From Anaerotruncus sp. MC2020 (GTDB lineage Bacteria > Bacillota > Clostridia > Oscillospirales > Ruminococcaceae), in assembly GCA_000701945.1 (NCBI GenBank), contig KL370841.1, forward strand, positions 213,150 through 277,149: a stretch of 64,000 nt of DNA. The letters are read 5' to 3'. The translations under genes were made by a program, and so were the position numbers. The notes beneath the pieces were generated by a model that worked only from the letters and a program-made list of their open reading frames with translations, had not been told where the DNA came from and did no database searches. Shown here piece after piece: positions 1 to 8,817 of the stretch (its first letter is position 1; every line of letters begins with the position of its first letter).

Positions 1-2688
1 GACGCTGACGCTGTTATCGAGCTCGGCGGCGAGGACGCGAAGATAATCTTCCTCACAGGCGGCGTAGAACAGCGCATGAACGGCTCCTGTGCGGGAGGTA
101 CGGGCGCTTTCATCGACCAGATGGCTACCCTTCTCGGCATCACGGCGGACCAGCTCGACGAGCTGTCCCTGCGCGCGCAGAAGGTCTACCCCATTGCCTC
201 GCGCTGCGGAGTATTCGCAAAGTCAGATATACAGCCGCTTCTCAATCAGGGCGCACGCCGCGAGGACGTCGCCGCAAGCATTTTCCAAGCCGTTGTCGAC
301 CAGACCGTGTCGGGTCTCGCGCAGGGACGCACCATTGAGGGCAAGGTGCTCTTCCTCGGCGGACCGCTCCACTTCCTCAAGGGCTTGCAGAACGCCTTCG
401 TCAAGACCCTCGGGCTCGACGAGGAGCACGCCGTCTTCCCCGAGGACGGTCCCGTTTTCGTGGCTTACGGCTGTGCTGTGTATGCCGCTCAGTCGGGCGA
501 TTCGTGGCATATCGTCGACATCCTCAACAAGATAAAGAACGCAAAGGCGTCCGACGACATCGTCACTGGCGAGCCGCTCTTCCGCTCGCACGCCGAGTAC
601 GACGAGTTCATCGAGCGCCACAAGAAGTGCGACCTCGGATACGCCGATATACGTACATATAAGGGTGACGCATACCTCGGCATAGATGCGGGCTCGACCA
701 CTACAAAGCTCGTCCTCATCACCGACGACGGGCGCATACTCTTCCACTACTACAGCTCGAATCAGGGTCAGCCTCTCGACAAGATAGCGGAGCAGCTCCG
801 CAACATCTACGAGGCAATGAACCCCGATATCACGATAAAAGGCTCGGCTGTAACGGGCTACGGCGAGGACCTCATCAAGGCGGGTCTCTCCGTCGACCAC
901 GGCATAGTCGAGACGGTCGCCCACTTCAAGGCGGCGGCTTACTTCTGCCCCGACGTCGACTTCATCATCGACATCGGCGGTCAGGACATCAAGTGCTTCC
1001 GTATCAAGAACCACAGCATCGACAGCATCATGCTCAACGAGGCGTGCTCGTCGGGCTGCGGCTCGTTCATACAGACCTTTGCAATGGCGCTCGGCTACAA
1101 TATCGCCGAATTCTCGCAGCTCGGTCTCTTCGCCGAGCACCCCGTCGACCTCGGCTCGCGCTGCACCGTCTTCATGAACAGCTCCGTAAAGCAGGCGCAG
1201 AAGGACGGCGCGTCCGTCGAGGACATCTCCGCAGGACTGTCCTCGTCCATAATCAAGAACGCCATTTATAAGGTAATACGCGCGAATTCTCCCGACGAGC
1301 TCGGTAAGAACATCGTCGTGCAGGGCGGCACCTTCCTCAATGACGCAGTGCTTCGCTCGTTCGAGAAGGAGCTCGGACGCAACGTTATACGTCCCGCTAT
1401 TTCGGGACTTATGGGAGCTTTCGGCTGCGCGCTCTACGCCAAGGAGAGAACGACGGGCGAATCCACCCTCATCTCCAAGGACGAACTCGCGACGTTCGCC
1501 TATACTTCGCGCTCCGTGCAGTGCGGAGGCTGTACCGCGAACTGTCAGCTCAACGTCATCAGCTTCGGCAAGGGCAGGAACTTCATCTCGGGCAACCGCT
1601 GTGAAAAGGGCGGCGGAAAGGCGAAAAAGAACAATGTTCCCAACCTCGTCGAGTACAAATACAGCAGTATCCTCGCACTCGAAAAGACGGGTCAGCCCGT
1701 CCGCCCGATAGCAAAGGTCGGACTGCCGCTTGCTCTCAGCTTCTACGAGCAGATGCCCTTCTGGCACGCGCTCTTCACCGAGCTCGGCTTCGAAGTCGTG
1801 TTCAGCGGCGAGAGCTCGCGCGAGATGTACTACCTCGGACAGCATACGATAGCCTCCGATACGGTGTGCTACCCCGCGAAGCTCACGCACGGTCACATCG
1901 AGGACCTCCTCGACAAGGGCGTCGACTTCATCTTCTACCCCTGCATGAGCTACAACATCGACGAGGGCGACTCGGATAACCATTTCAACTGCCCCGTTGT
2001 TGCGTACTACCCCGAGCTCCTGCTCAGGAACAACCCGCGCCTCAGCGAGCAGAACTTCATCCACCCGTATATGGACCTCAATATCCGCAAGAACGTGGTG
2101 AGAGTCATGAAGGAGTCGCTCAAGCGCTTCAATATCAAGGGCAAGGTCGCGGCGGCAGTCGACAAGGCGTATGCGGCGCTCGACCGCTACCACAAGGACA
2201 TCGCTGCTAAGGCTGACGACATCATACGTCAGGCACGCGAGGAAAACCGCAAGATAATCGTGCTCGCGGGACGTCCCTACCACATCGACAAGGAGATAAA
2301 CCACGGCATACACAAGCTCGTGACAAGCCTCGGAATGGCTGTAGTAACCGAGGACAGCGTCGCACAGCTCGCGCATACGCCCAAGCTCGGCGTGCTCAAC
2401 CAGTGGACGTATCACGCCCGTCTCTACAAGGCGGCGGAATACGTCACCACCCAGCCCGATATGCAGCTGATACAGCTCGTGTCGTTCGGCTGCGGCATCG
2501 ACGCCGTCACCAGCGACGAGGTGCGCTCCATACTCGAGAGCAAGGGCAAGCTGTACACGCAGCTCAAAATAGACGAGATAAACAACCTCGGCGCTGCTCG
2601 CATAAGACTGCGCAGCCTCGTCGCCGCTATGGAGGGCAGTACCTCCGTAAGCTCCGACCGCCGCGGACAAGGAGAACAGAATGGCTGA
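1..2688 (+). CDS. 2-hydroxyacyl-CoA dehydratase activase-like protein, 5' end cut by window
   Basis: 895 residues are visible and the frame is open at base 1, so the true start lies upstream. The protein contains the end of one BcrA/BadF-type ASKHA ATPase domain (CAGGTGAFIDQ near residue 30) and a complete second one beginning near residue 225 (YLGIDAGSTTTK, then CSSGCGSF near 349). A cysteine-rich stretch follows (CGGCTANC near 507, NRCEKGGG near 533), then a DUF2229-like region from about 572. In characterised relatives (HgdC, BadF) ATP hydrolysis drives an electron from an activator [4Fe-4S] cluster into a dehydratase. Members of this large multidomain class usually continue into an HgdB-like part; here that part is the separate next gene, overlapping by 8 bases. 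The substrate is unknown. Confidence 0.85.
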   Translation, partial: DADAVIELGGEDAKIIFLTGGVEQRMNGSCAGGTGAFIDQMATLLGITADQLDELSLRAQKVYPIASRCGVFAKSDIQPLLNQGARREDVAASIFQAVVDQTVSGLAQGRTIEGKVLFLGGPLHFLKGLQNAFVKTLGLDEEHAVFPEDGPVFVAYGCAVYAAQSGDSWHIVDILNKIKNAKASDDIVTGEPLFRSHAEYDEFIERHKKCDLGYADIRTYKGDAYLGIDAGSTTTKLVLITDDGRILFHYYSSNQGQPLDKIAEQLRNIYEAMNPDITIKGSAVTGYGEDLIKAGLSVDHGIVETVAHFKAAAYFCPDVDFIIDIGGQDIKCFRIKNHSIDSIMLNEACSSGCGSFIQTFAMALGYNIAEFSQLGLFAEHPVDLGSRCTVFMNSSVKQAQKDGASVEDISAGLSSSIIKNAIYKVIRANSPDELGKNIVVQGGTFLNDAVLRSFEKELGRNVIRPAISGLMGAFGCALYAKERTTGESTLISKDELATFAYTSRSVQCGGCTANCQLNVISFGKGRNFISGNRCEKGGGKAKKNNVPNLVEYKYSSILALEKTGQPVRPIAKVGLPLALSFYEQMPFWHALFTELGFEVVFSGESSREMYYLGQHTIASDTVCYPAKLTHGHIEDLLDKGVDFIFYPCMSYNIDEGDSDNHFNCPVVAYYPELLLRNNPRLSEQNFIHPYMDLNIRKNVVRVMKESLKRFNIKGKVAAAVDKAYAALDRYHKDIAAKADDIIRQAREENRKIIVLAGRPYHIDKEINHGIHKLVTSLGMAVVTEDSVAQLAHTPKLGVLNQWTYHARLYKAAEYVTTQPDMQLIQLVSFGCGIDAVTSDEVRSILESKGKLYTQLKIDEINNLGAARIRLRSLVAAMEGSTSVSSDRRGQGEQNG

Positions 2689-3913
2689 CTACGTTAGATT
2701 CACCGAGGATATGATAAAGACCCACACTATCCTCGTCCCCAATATGCTGCCCGTGCATTTCAGGCTGCTCATGGCTATTTTCGAGCACAAGGGCTACAAG
2801 GTCGAGCTGCTCGAGAACGACTCCCGCGCCGTGGTCGACGAGGGACTCAAAAACGTCCACAATGACGCCTGCTATCCCGCTCTGCTGGTAATAGGTCAGT
2901 TCATGGACGCGCTCAACAGCGGCAAGTACGACCCTAACACCACCGCTCTCATGATAACACAGACGGGCGGAGGCTGCCGCGCCTCGAACTATATCCACCT
3001 GCTGAGAAAGGCTGTTGCCAAGAATTACCCGCAGGTGCCCGTCGTGTCGCTCAACTTCAGCGGACTCGAAAAGGACAGCGCGTTCAGGATAACCGCGCCG
3101 ATGTTCCTGAGACTGCTGTACGCGGTGCTCTACGGCGACCTGCTCATGACCTGCTACAACAAGTGCCGCACCTACGAGATAAACAAGGGCGAGGCGAAGG
3201 CTATGCTCGACAAGTGGCAGGCTCGGCTCGGCGACATCTTCCGCAAGGGAAGCCGCGAATACCTGAAAACAAAGAAGCTCTACCCGCAGATACTGGGCGA
3301 TTTCGGCTCTATCAAGCTCTCGGACGAGAAAAAGATTCGCGTCGGCATAGTCGGCGAGATATACGTCAAGTACTCGCCGCTCGCGAACAACCACCTCGAG
3401 GACTTCCTGCTCTCGGAGGGCTGTGAGCCCGTAGTGCCGTCTCTGCTCGAATTCGTCATGTACTGCGCTTCGGGCACGTTCACCGACGCCGAATTCTACG
3501 ACAACAAGAGCACCCAGTCGCGCATATACAAGCTCGGCTACAAGCTCATATACTCCAAGCAAAAGGAACTCATAAAGATGATGAAGGAACAGGGCAGCTT
3601 CGAGCCGCTCCATGACTTCGAGCACCTCCGTCACCTCGCCGACAAGTACATCAGTCAGGGCGTGGTAATGGGCGAGGGCTGGCTTATCCCCGCGGAAATG
3701 GCGGCACTCGCGCAGTCGGGCGTGGACAACATCATCTGCACTCAACCGTTCGGCTGTCTGCCCAACCACATCGTCGCAAAGGGCATGAGCCGCGCGATAA
3801 AGCAGGATAATCCCAACGCCAACATCGTCGCTATCGACTACGACCCGGGCGCAACGCGCGTAAATCAGGAGAACCGCATCAAGCTCATGCTTGCGAACGC
3901 AAAGAGGGACTAA
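2681..3913 (+). CDS. 2-hydroxyglutaryl-CoA dehydratase D-component (HgdB)-like protein
   Basis: 410 residues resembling the HgdB/BcrB-type dehydratase fold found at the C-terminus of large activase proteins. Conserved-looking segments include NDACYPALLVIGQFMDAL, ITQTGGGCRASNY and CTQPFGCLPNHIVAKG, whose cysteines could hold an iron-sulfur cluster. The start codon lies inside the end of the upstream activase gene (ATG at 2681, upstream TGA at 2686-2688), with AAGGAGA about 8 bases before it, so translation is probably coupled. The two proteins likely work as one complex in electron-activated acyl-CoA chemistry or an unassigned radical reaction. The following psd gene overlaps by one base, making a three-gene run. 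Confidence 0.8.
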   Translation: MADYVRFTEDMIKTHTILVPNMLPVHFRLLMAIFEHKGYKVELLENDSRAVVDEGLKNVHNDACYPALLVIGQFMDALNSGKYDPNTTALMITQTGGGCRASNYIHLLRKAVAKNYPQVPVVSLNFSGLEKDSAFRITAPMFLRLLYAVLYGDLLMTCYNKCRTYEINKGEAKAMLDKWQARLGDIFRKGSREYLKTKKLYPQILGDFGSIKLSDEKKIRVGIVGEIYVKYSPLANNHLEDFLLSEGCEPVVPSLLEFVMYCASGTFTDAEFYDNKSTQSRIYKLGYKLIYSKQKELIKMMKEQGSFEPLHDFEHLRHLADKYISQGVVMGEGWLIPAEMAALAQSGVDNIICTQPFGCLPNHIVAKGMSRAIKQDNPNANIVAIDYDPGATRVNQENRIKLMLANAKRD

Positions 3914-4776
3914 TGATAAAGAAACGAACAGGTGAGATAATCGTCACCAACCATAAGCAGAACGAACTGCTGAAAAAGCTCTATGATACGGCATATGGAA
4001 GGTGTCTGCTGAAGGTGCTGACCCTGCCCGCAGTGTCAAAGGCGGCAGGGCTGTATATGGACTCGCCGCTCTCAAAGCCGCTGATAGCACCGTTTATCCG
4101 CAAAAACGACATCGACACCTCGCAGTACATCATGCGGGACTTCCGCTCCTATAACCAGTTCTTCACGCGCAGGATAAAACCCGAAAAGCGCCCGATAGAC
4201 CGCGTCCCGAGCCACCTCATCAGCCCGTGCGACTCGAAGCTGTCCGTCTACAGGATAGACAGCGGGAGCGTGTTCGCGATAAAGGGCTCGCACTACCGCG
4301 TCTGCGACCTGCTGAAAAACAGCTTCCTCGCGAGGAGGTTCGAGGGCGGGTACTGCTGTATCTTCCGCCTTGAGGTCGACGACTACCACCGCTACTGCTA
4401 CATAGACAGCGGCAGGAAGTCCGACAATGTGTTCATCGCGGGCGAGCTCCACACGGTCAACCCCATAGCAACGAAGCGCTACAACATCTACAAGCGCAAC
4501 TCCCGCGAGTACACCGTCCTGCACACCGATAACTTCGGCGACGTCGCGCAGATAGAGGTCGGAGCGATGCTCGTCGGACGCATCTGCAACCGACACGGCG
4601 TTCACGAGTTCGTGCGCGGCGAGGAAAAGGGCAGATTCGAGTTCGGCGGCTCGACAATCGTGCTCCTCTTCGAGCGTGACGCCATAGTCCCCGACCCCGA
4701 CCTGCTGAAAAACACGGCGGAGGGCTTCGAGACAGTGGTCAAATACGGCGAGAAAATCGGTATCGCCGCTGAATAA
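3913..4776 (+). CDS. psd: phosphatidylserine decarboxylase proenzyme
   Basis: 287 residues. Converts phosphatidylserine to phosphatidylethanolamine at the membrane using a pyruvoyl group made by self-cleavage. Family features seen: FNQFFTRRIKPEKRPID-like N-terminal signature (here YNQFFTRRIKPEKRPID), SPCDSKLSVY in the position of the catalytic Asp, DDYHRYCY carrying the catalytic His, and FEFGGSTIVLLF near residues 242-253, which holds the G-S-T autocleavage site. The usual LGST is GGST here; the Ser that becomes the pyruvoyl group is kept. The start overlaps the upstream stop (TAATG), suggesting coupling with the dehydratase genes, although the functional link is unclear. No synthase (pssA) is in view. 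Confidence 0.88.
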   Translation: MIKKRTGEIIVTNHKQNELLKKLYDTAYGRCLLKVLTLPAVSKAAGLYMDSPLSKPLIAPFIRKNDIDTSQYIMRDFRSYNQFFTRRIKPEKRPIDRVPSHLISPCDSKLSVYRIDSGSVFAIKGSHYRVCDLLKNSFLARRFEGGYCCIFRLEVDDYHRYCYIDSGRKSDNVFIAGELHTVNPIATKRYNIYKRNSREYTVLHTDNFGDVAQIEVGAMLVGRICNRHGVHEFVRGEEKGRFEFGGSTIVLLFERDAIVPDPDLLKNTAEGFETVVKYGEKIGIAAE

Positions 4777-4782
4777 AGCAAA

Positions 4783-4909
4783 AACCGAGCCTGAAAGGGG
4801 AGCCACCTTTGGCGGAATCGCAGGTTACCAAATATGAGCCGTTACTTTACGGCTCGGTAGCCCGCTTTTTCCGTTAAGGGGAGCAGCCTAAATCAGGCTC
4901 GGTTTTTTT
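4783..4909. terminator. bidirectional terminator with long structured insert
   Basis: A perfect 12-bp inverted repeat (AACCGAGCCTGA at 4783-4794, TCAGGCTCGGTT at 4893-4904) is followed by T7 on the plus strand and by TTTTGC on the minus strand, so it can end both psd and the convergent transporter gene. The about 98-base interior is itself folded: AAAGG/CCTTT (4794-4798, 4806-4810), CGGAA/TTCCG (4813-4817, 4869-4873), GGTTACC/GGTAGCC (4823-4829, 4856-4862) and GAGCCGT/ACGGCTC (4836-4842, 4849-4855). This is far more structure than a terminator needs; see findings. Confidence 0.7.
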
Positions 4910-4930
4910 ATCATTGGAGCGTCCTGCTCC

Positions 4931-6736
4931 TTATGCTTCGTGTGCGATAACATCGTCGAGCTTGGCGAAGTACCTCTCGGAGTACACGCGGTACTCGTTG
5001 CGGAAAGTCTCGTCGTTCTCCTTGACGTCGTGGAGATACGCGTGGAGGTTGGTCTTCTCGTCTGTCTCGATAAGACAGCCCGCAATATTTGAACAGTGGT
5101 CGGAAATACGCTCGAGATTGGTCAGTATATCCTGGAAGATGTAGCCGAGCTCTACCGTACACTCGTCGTTCTGGAGACGGCGGATATGGCGGTTCTTGAG
5201 CTCCGTGCTGAGGTTGTCCACGACCTCCTCGAGCGGCTCTACCTTGTGAGCGGCGCCGAGGTCGTCGGTGATATAGGCGTTGAACGCTATCGAGATGTTC
5301 TCGGAGATAGCCTCGGATATGACCTTCAGCTCGTTTATGCACTCATCAGAGAACTTTATGCCCTTTTCCTTGCACTCCTGCACGGACTCGATGAGGTTGA
5401 CCGCGTGGTCGGAGATACGCTCGAAGTTGCCGACGCAGTGCATCATCTTCGATACGCGGCGGCTGTCCTTACCCGTGACACTGCTCTTGGACAGGCGCAC
5501 GAGATAGCTGTTTATCTTGTCCTCGTAGTGGTCGATGAGGTCTTCCGCCTCTATGACGGACTGGCACTTCTCCTCGTTGTAGTCCGACACGAGGAGGTCA
5601 AGCGCGTCGTTTATGGATTCGCTGGTGATATTTGCCATTTCAATAGTTGTACTGCGGCAGGTCTCTACTGCGACTGCGGGAGTCTTGAGGAAGCGCTCGT
5701 CGAGTCCTCTGAGGCGGTTCTCCTCGACCTCGGCCTCTCCGCCCTCCTTGTCACGGACAATGATGCGTGACAGCTTGACAAGCATTGGAGTAAATGGCAG
5801 AAGGATTATTGTTGTGGCAATATTGAATATTGAATGCATTACAGCGATACCGACAAATCCAACTGTCTGGTCAAAAATGCTGAGCTGTACAACGTGCTGA
5901 AGGATAAGCGCCACAGGAAGCAGTATCAGAGTACCGAGGACCTTTATTAGAATGTGTATGCAAGCAACTCTCTTTGCATTTTTGTTTACGCCGATACTTG
6001 AAATGAGTGCGGTCACGCAGGTACCTATGTTCAGACCCATGATTATCGGCAGCGCCATACCGTATGTCAGAGCGCCAGTCTGAGAGAAAGCTTGCAATAT
6101 GCCGACAGAAGCAGCAGAGCTCTGGATTATGCCGGTGAATCCTGCGCCCACGAGCACGCCGAGGATAGGATTGTGGAAGGCTGTCAGTATTTCCTGGAAT
6201 TTCGGTGAATTTGCAAGTGGCGATACCGAATCCGACATCAGCGACATACCCGTCATTATGATAGCAAAACCGACAAGGATACGGCCTATATCCTTGTGCT
6301 TGTTCTTCTTTGCGCCCATTATCAGCATTACACCGATGATAGCGACTATCGGCGCAAACGAAGTAGGCTTGAGCATTTTTACGAACGGGTTCTTTCCGTC
6401 AACTCCTGCAAGGCTGAGTATCCAAGCCGTGAGCGTAGTACCGATGTCGGAGCCGAAGCATACGCCGACAGTCTGTTCCAGCGACATAAGTCCAGAGTTT
6501 ACGAAGCCGACGAGCATTACGGTCATCGCTGACGATGACTGTATCGCTATCGTGACCACCATACCGAGTATGATAGCCATAAATTTGTTTGAAGTCATTT
6601 TCTTGAGCGCTACCTCGAGCTTTCCGCCCGTGAGCTTCTCAAGACCTGTGGACATTACGTTCATTCCGTAGAGGAAGAAGGCGAGTCCTCCGAGCATTGT
6701 GAAGATGTTGAAAATAGAAAAATCCGTTCCGTTCAT
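4931..6736 (-). CDS. Na+/phosphate cotransporter with PhoU-like C-terminus
   Basis: 601 residues. The N-terminal half is a NptA/NPT-IIb type Na/Pi cotransporter with the family's inverted repeat: QSSSAMTVMLVGF with GSDIGTTLTAW in the first half, and IQSSAASVGILQAF with GLNIGTCVTAL in the second. From about residue 355 to 570 there is a soluble helical region like PhoU, as in many Firmicutes members. Expected role is sodium-driven phosphate uptake (or Pi efflux balance) at the cell membrane. GAGGTAA lies 8 bases before the ATG, and a TTGACT-16-TATAAT promoter lies upstream. It is transcribed alone, facing psd. Confidence 0.9.
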   Translation of the reverse strand: MNGTDFSIFNIFTMLGGLAFFLYGMNVMSTGLEKLTGGKLEVALKKMTSNKFMAIILGMVVTIAIQSSSAMTVMLVGFVNSGLMSLEQTVGVCFGSDIGTTLTAWILSLAGVDGKNPFVKMLKPTSFAPIVAIIGVMLIMGAKKNKHKDIGRILVGFAIIMTGMSLMSDSVSPLANSPKFQEILTAFHNPILGVLVGAGFTGIIQSSAASVGILQAFSQTGALTYGMALPIIMGLNIGTCVTALISSIGVNKNAKRVACIHILIKVLGTLILLPVALILQHVVQLSIFDQTVGFVGIAVMHSIFNIATTIILLPFTPMLVKLSRIIVRDKEGGEAEVEENRLRGLDERFLKTPAVAVETCRSTTIEMANITSESINDALDLLVSDYNEEKCQSVIEAEDLIDHYEDKINSYLVRLSKSSVTGKDSRRVSKMMHCVGNFERISDHAVNLIESVQECKEKGIKFSDECINELKVISEAISENISIAFNAYITDDLGAAHKVEPLEEVVDNLSTELKNRHIRRLQNDECTVELGYIFQDILTNLERISDHCSNIAGCLIETDEKTNLHAYLHDVKENDETFRNEYRVYSERYFAKLDDVIAHEA

Positions 6737-6792
6737 ACAAAATTACCTCATTTTGCGTTTTTTACAATTCCCTTTATATTTCTCTATCTTAT

Positions 6793-6820
6793 ATTATACA
6801 CCGACGGGACAGGCAGTCAA
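6793..6820 (-). promoter_or_regulatory. sigma-A-type promoter of Na/Pi cotransporter
   Basis: On the minus strand TTGACT (6815-6820), 16-bp spacer, TATAAT (6793-6798), about 57 bases before the start codon of the transporter. Confidence 0.7.
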
Positions 6821-6970
6821 TAGGAAACGGCTTTATTTTACATGGATTTAACATTCATTTTTCATATGAGGGGAAAAGTAAAAAGCGAATAGCTGATATA
6901 CCGCCTGACCGCGATATATCAAAAATGTCCGCACTGCAGACACCAAGCCACTCGCTCTCCAATACTCAAT

Positions 6971-7001
6971 AAAAGGGCGTGACAGCTGTCCTGCCACGCC
7001 C
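6971..7001 (-). terminator. terminator after yabR
   Basis: GGGCGTG (6975-6981) pairs with CACGCCC (6995-7001); on the minus strand the stem is followed by TTTTA. It ends the yabP-yabQ-divIC-yabR unit. Confidence 0.75.
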
Positions 7002-7010
7002 TCGTTTCCG

Positions 7011-7454
7011 TTATTTTCTTCTTGTGCCGTTTTTTCTGTCGGTACAGCGCTTGAGGTCGCTGATGCGCTCCTCGCTGGACTGCTTGAAGTGCGACATCAT
7101 ATCCTCGAACGTCATCTCCGACTGCGGGACTACCTTCTTCGGCTCCCACACATTCGGCTTGCTCCTGCGCTCCCTCGGAGGCGCGGGACGCTGAGGCTTA
7201 TCCTGCAGCTCGTCAGTCTCCGCAGCAGCCTTCTTTATTGAGAGGCTGACCTTGCCCGCCTCGTTTATGCCTATGACCTTCACGCGTACCTCCTGCCCTT
7301 CGGTGAGGTGGTCGCGTATCTCGCTGACGAATGTATTGGCTATCTCGGAAATATGCACCATGCCGTTGCCGCCGCCGTCGATGTCGACGAAGGCGCCGTA
7401 CTGTGTGATGCCCTTTACCTTGCCTGTGTATATCTTACCGATCTCAAGCTGCAT
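7011..7454 (-). CDS. yabR: S1 RNA-binding domain protein (YabR-like)
   Basis: 147 residues: an S1 OB-fold in the first 75 residues (GKVKGITQYGAFVDI, NGMVHISEIA, GQEVRVKVIGIN, KVSLSIKK) followed by a charged, probably disordered tail. Small single-S1 proteins of this kind bind RNA or ribosomes; the exact role of YabR is not known. Its place directly after divIC is the same as in Bacillus subtilis, which supports the name. It is last in a minus-strand unit and is followed by a hairpin terminator. Confidence 0.85.
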   Translation of the reverse strand: MQLEIGKIYTGKVKGITQYGAFVDIDGGGNGMVHISEIANTFVSEIRDHLTEGQEVRVKVIGINEAGKVSLSIKKAAAETDELQDKPQRPAPPRERRSKPNVWEPKKVVPQSEMTFEDMMSHFKQSSEERISDLKRCTDRKNGTRRK

Positions 7455-7494
7455 ACTGCTTCAAAACTCCTTGCTCATTAATGCAAAATCCGTG

Positions 7495-7806
7495 TCAGTC
7501 TCTTGATGTGTCGTAGAAACGGCGTTCGTTGGGATAAGCGTAGCCTCTCTCCTCGAGGGCTATCTTTTCCATATATGCGGAGAGGTCATCGCTTTCGAGC
7601 GTTCTGCGCATATCCTCGTTCTCGATCTTATAAGCGTCTATCTTAGCCTGTATACGAGCAAGTTCCTTTTCCTTTTCGCTGCAGTCTCTTTCGGTAGTTA
7701 TTATAAGCGCGGCACAGACTGTTATTACAACTGCTGCTGCAAGATTGAACAGTCCGCGGTTGAACAAGCCTTTCTTTTTGATTTTTGTTCTAATTTTTTT
7801 TGGCAA
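7495..7806 (-). CDS. divIC: septum formation initiator, FtsB/DivIC family
   Basis: 103 residues with the FtsB/DivIC layout: short basic cytoplasmic N-terminus, one transmembrane helix (about residues 20-38) and an extracellular coiled coil (about 42-75; KELARIQAKIDAYKIENEDM). It should work at the division septum with FtsL and DivIB homologues. The start lies inside the 3' end of yabQ (17-base overlap), and yabR follows 40 bases downstream, matching the conserved Firmicutes cluster. Sequence conservation in this family is low, so context carries much of the call. Confidence 0.85.
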   Translation of the reverse strand: MPKKIRTKIKKKGLFNRGLFNLAAAVVITVCAALIITTERDCSEKEKELARIQAKIDAYKIENEDMRRTLESDDLSAYMEKIALEERGYAYPNERRFYDTSRD

Positions 7807-8329
7807 CGTTATTCACGTTCTTTCTCTTTTTATTTTCCATTTTATTATAACGCAAGATAATACGATTTGGCAATAGCAATTTTAATATTTTATTAATTTT
7901 AGGCAAAATTTTGGAACTTCCCACAAATTTGACCCCTGCTTTTTTACGTAAAAGTACATAGAGCCGCCTCAGCGGAGCTGTCAGAAGTCGGAAAAGGGCG
8001 GCGAGAGCTCCGTAGAGCTTGCCGAAGAGGCGGATGATGACGCTCCCGAGGGTGAAATAGTAGAGTATGAAGCCGAGAGCATTGCCGAGGACGTAGTACA
8101 GGCGGAGCTCTCCGCGAGCCTCAGCCGCCGCGAATGCCGACAGGAACACCGCATATGCCGCAAGGAAGCCGATATCCTCGAGGGCGGTGAGCCATATCCC
8201 GTGGCGGACTGCTATCCGCAGAGCCCTCAGCGCGTCGTAGCACAGCCCTATCGCCGCTCCCGCGAGGCACGACAGCCCGAACAGCGTCAGCTCCTCGCGG
8301 ACGGAGAAGAACGTCTCGGGCACGTTCAT
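7790..8329 (-). CDS. yabQ: spore cortex biosynthesis protein YabQ
   Basis: 179 residues. I use the ATG at 8329 rather than the longer open frame because it forms an ATGA overlap with the yabP stop and starts the recognisable MNVPETFFSVREEL sequence. Several hydrophobic segments are visible (LTLFGLSCLAGAAIGLCYD, IGFLAAYAVFLSAFAAA, YYVLGNALGFILYYF), then a long basic C-terminal tail. In B. subtilis YabQ is a membrane protein of the outer forespore membrane needed for cortex formation. Its position between yabP and divIC is the conserved arrangement. Confidence 0.88.
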   Translation of the reverse strand: MNVPETFFSVREELTLFGLSCLAGAAIGLCYDALRALRIAVRHGIWLTALEDIGFLAAYAVFLSAFAAAEARGELRLYYVLGNALGFILYYFTLGSVIIRLFGKLYGALAALFRLLTAPLRRLYVLLRKKAGVKFVGSSKILPKINKILKLLLPNRIILRYNKMENKKRKNVNNVAKKN

Positions 8330-8604
8330 CGGAACAGCCTCCCGAGGGCGGAGAGCGGACCCTTGCGGTCGCGGTCGCCGTAGACGACAGCCCATATGTC
8401 GCCTGTTATGGTCATATCGCCCGTCTCGACGCTCATGGCGTCGATGTGGAGCTCGCGCCCCTGCACGGTCAGCTCGCCGAGCTGAGTATACAGGCAGATA
8501 GCCTTCTCGTCGAAGCTGTCGACGTCGGTGATGCCCGAAACGCTCATGCTCTTGCGGTTCTCGATGATGATGTTGTGGTCTTTTTTGATGGTCTTGTCCT
8601 GCAT
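8326..8604 (-). CDS. yabP: sporulation protein YabP
   Basis: 92 residues, about the usual length, with the family features NRKSMSVSGITDVDSFDE, GELTVQGRELHI and a C-terminal VETGDMTITGDI. YabP is made during sporulation in the mother cell (SigE regulon in B. subtilis) and is partnered with YabQ. A very strong AAAGGAGG lies 8 bases before the ATG. The stop overlaps the yabQ start (ATGA). I did not find a convincing SigE promoter in the 213-base divergent spacer to secG. Confidence 0.9.
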   Translation of the reverse strand: MQDKTIKKDHNIIIENRKSMSVSGITDVDSFDEKAICLYTQLGELTVQGRELHIDAMSVETGDMTITGDIWAVVYGDRDRKGPLSALGRLFR

Positions 8605-8722
8605 GATGAGCCTCCTTTGGTTGGTACTGTAAGGATATTCAGCAGGCGGCGATATTATGCCTGTTGTGGAAAATCACCAAAAACGGCGGCGGTTTTTCTC
8701 ACGCTTTCTTGTTATCAGACAC

Positions 8723-8751
8723 TTGCAAACAGCGGGGCGTTGTGGTATAAT
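8723..8751 (+). promoter_or_regulatory. promoter of secG-rnr
   Basis: TTGCAA (8723-8728), 17-bp spacer, TATAAT (8746-8751), with an extended -10 TGG just before it. Confidence 0.75.
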
Positions 8752-8817
8752 AGTAAAGCTAATTGAAATATTCGGCGGAAGTCGTTTCATATCAATAATA
8801 TTTCGGAGGTCAACAAA

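Noticed and set aside
223-2670. Very long open frames antisense to real genes (223-2670, 9260-11137, 26660-28354, 41501-43303)
   Set aside because: They mirror strongly biased GC-rich codons of recognised genes on the other strand, have no ribosome binding sites and translate to low-complexity products without known domains.
4794-4888. AAAGGGGAGC motifs resembling the yybP-ykoY (Mn2+) riboswitch
   Set aside because: The order and spacing of the motifs do not fit that aptamer, and no gene lies downstream in the right direction; it is reported only as an unknown structured element.
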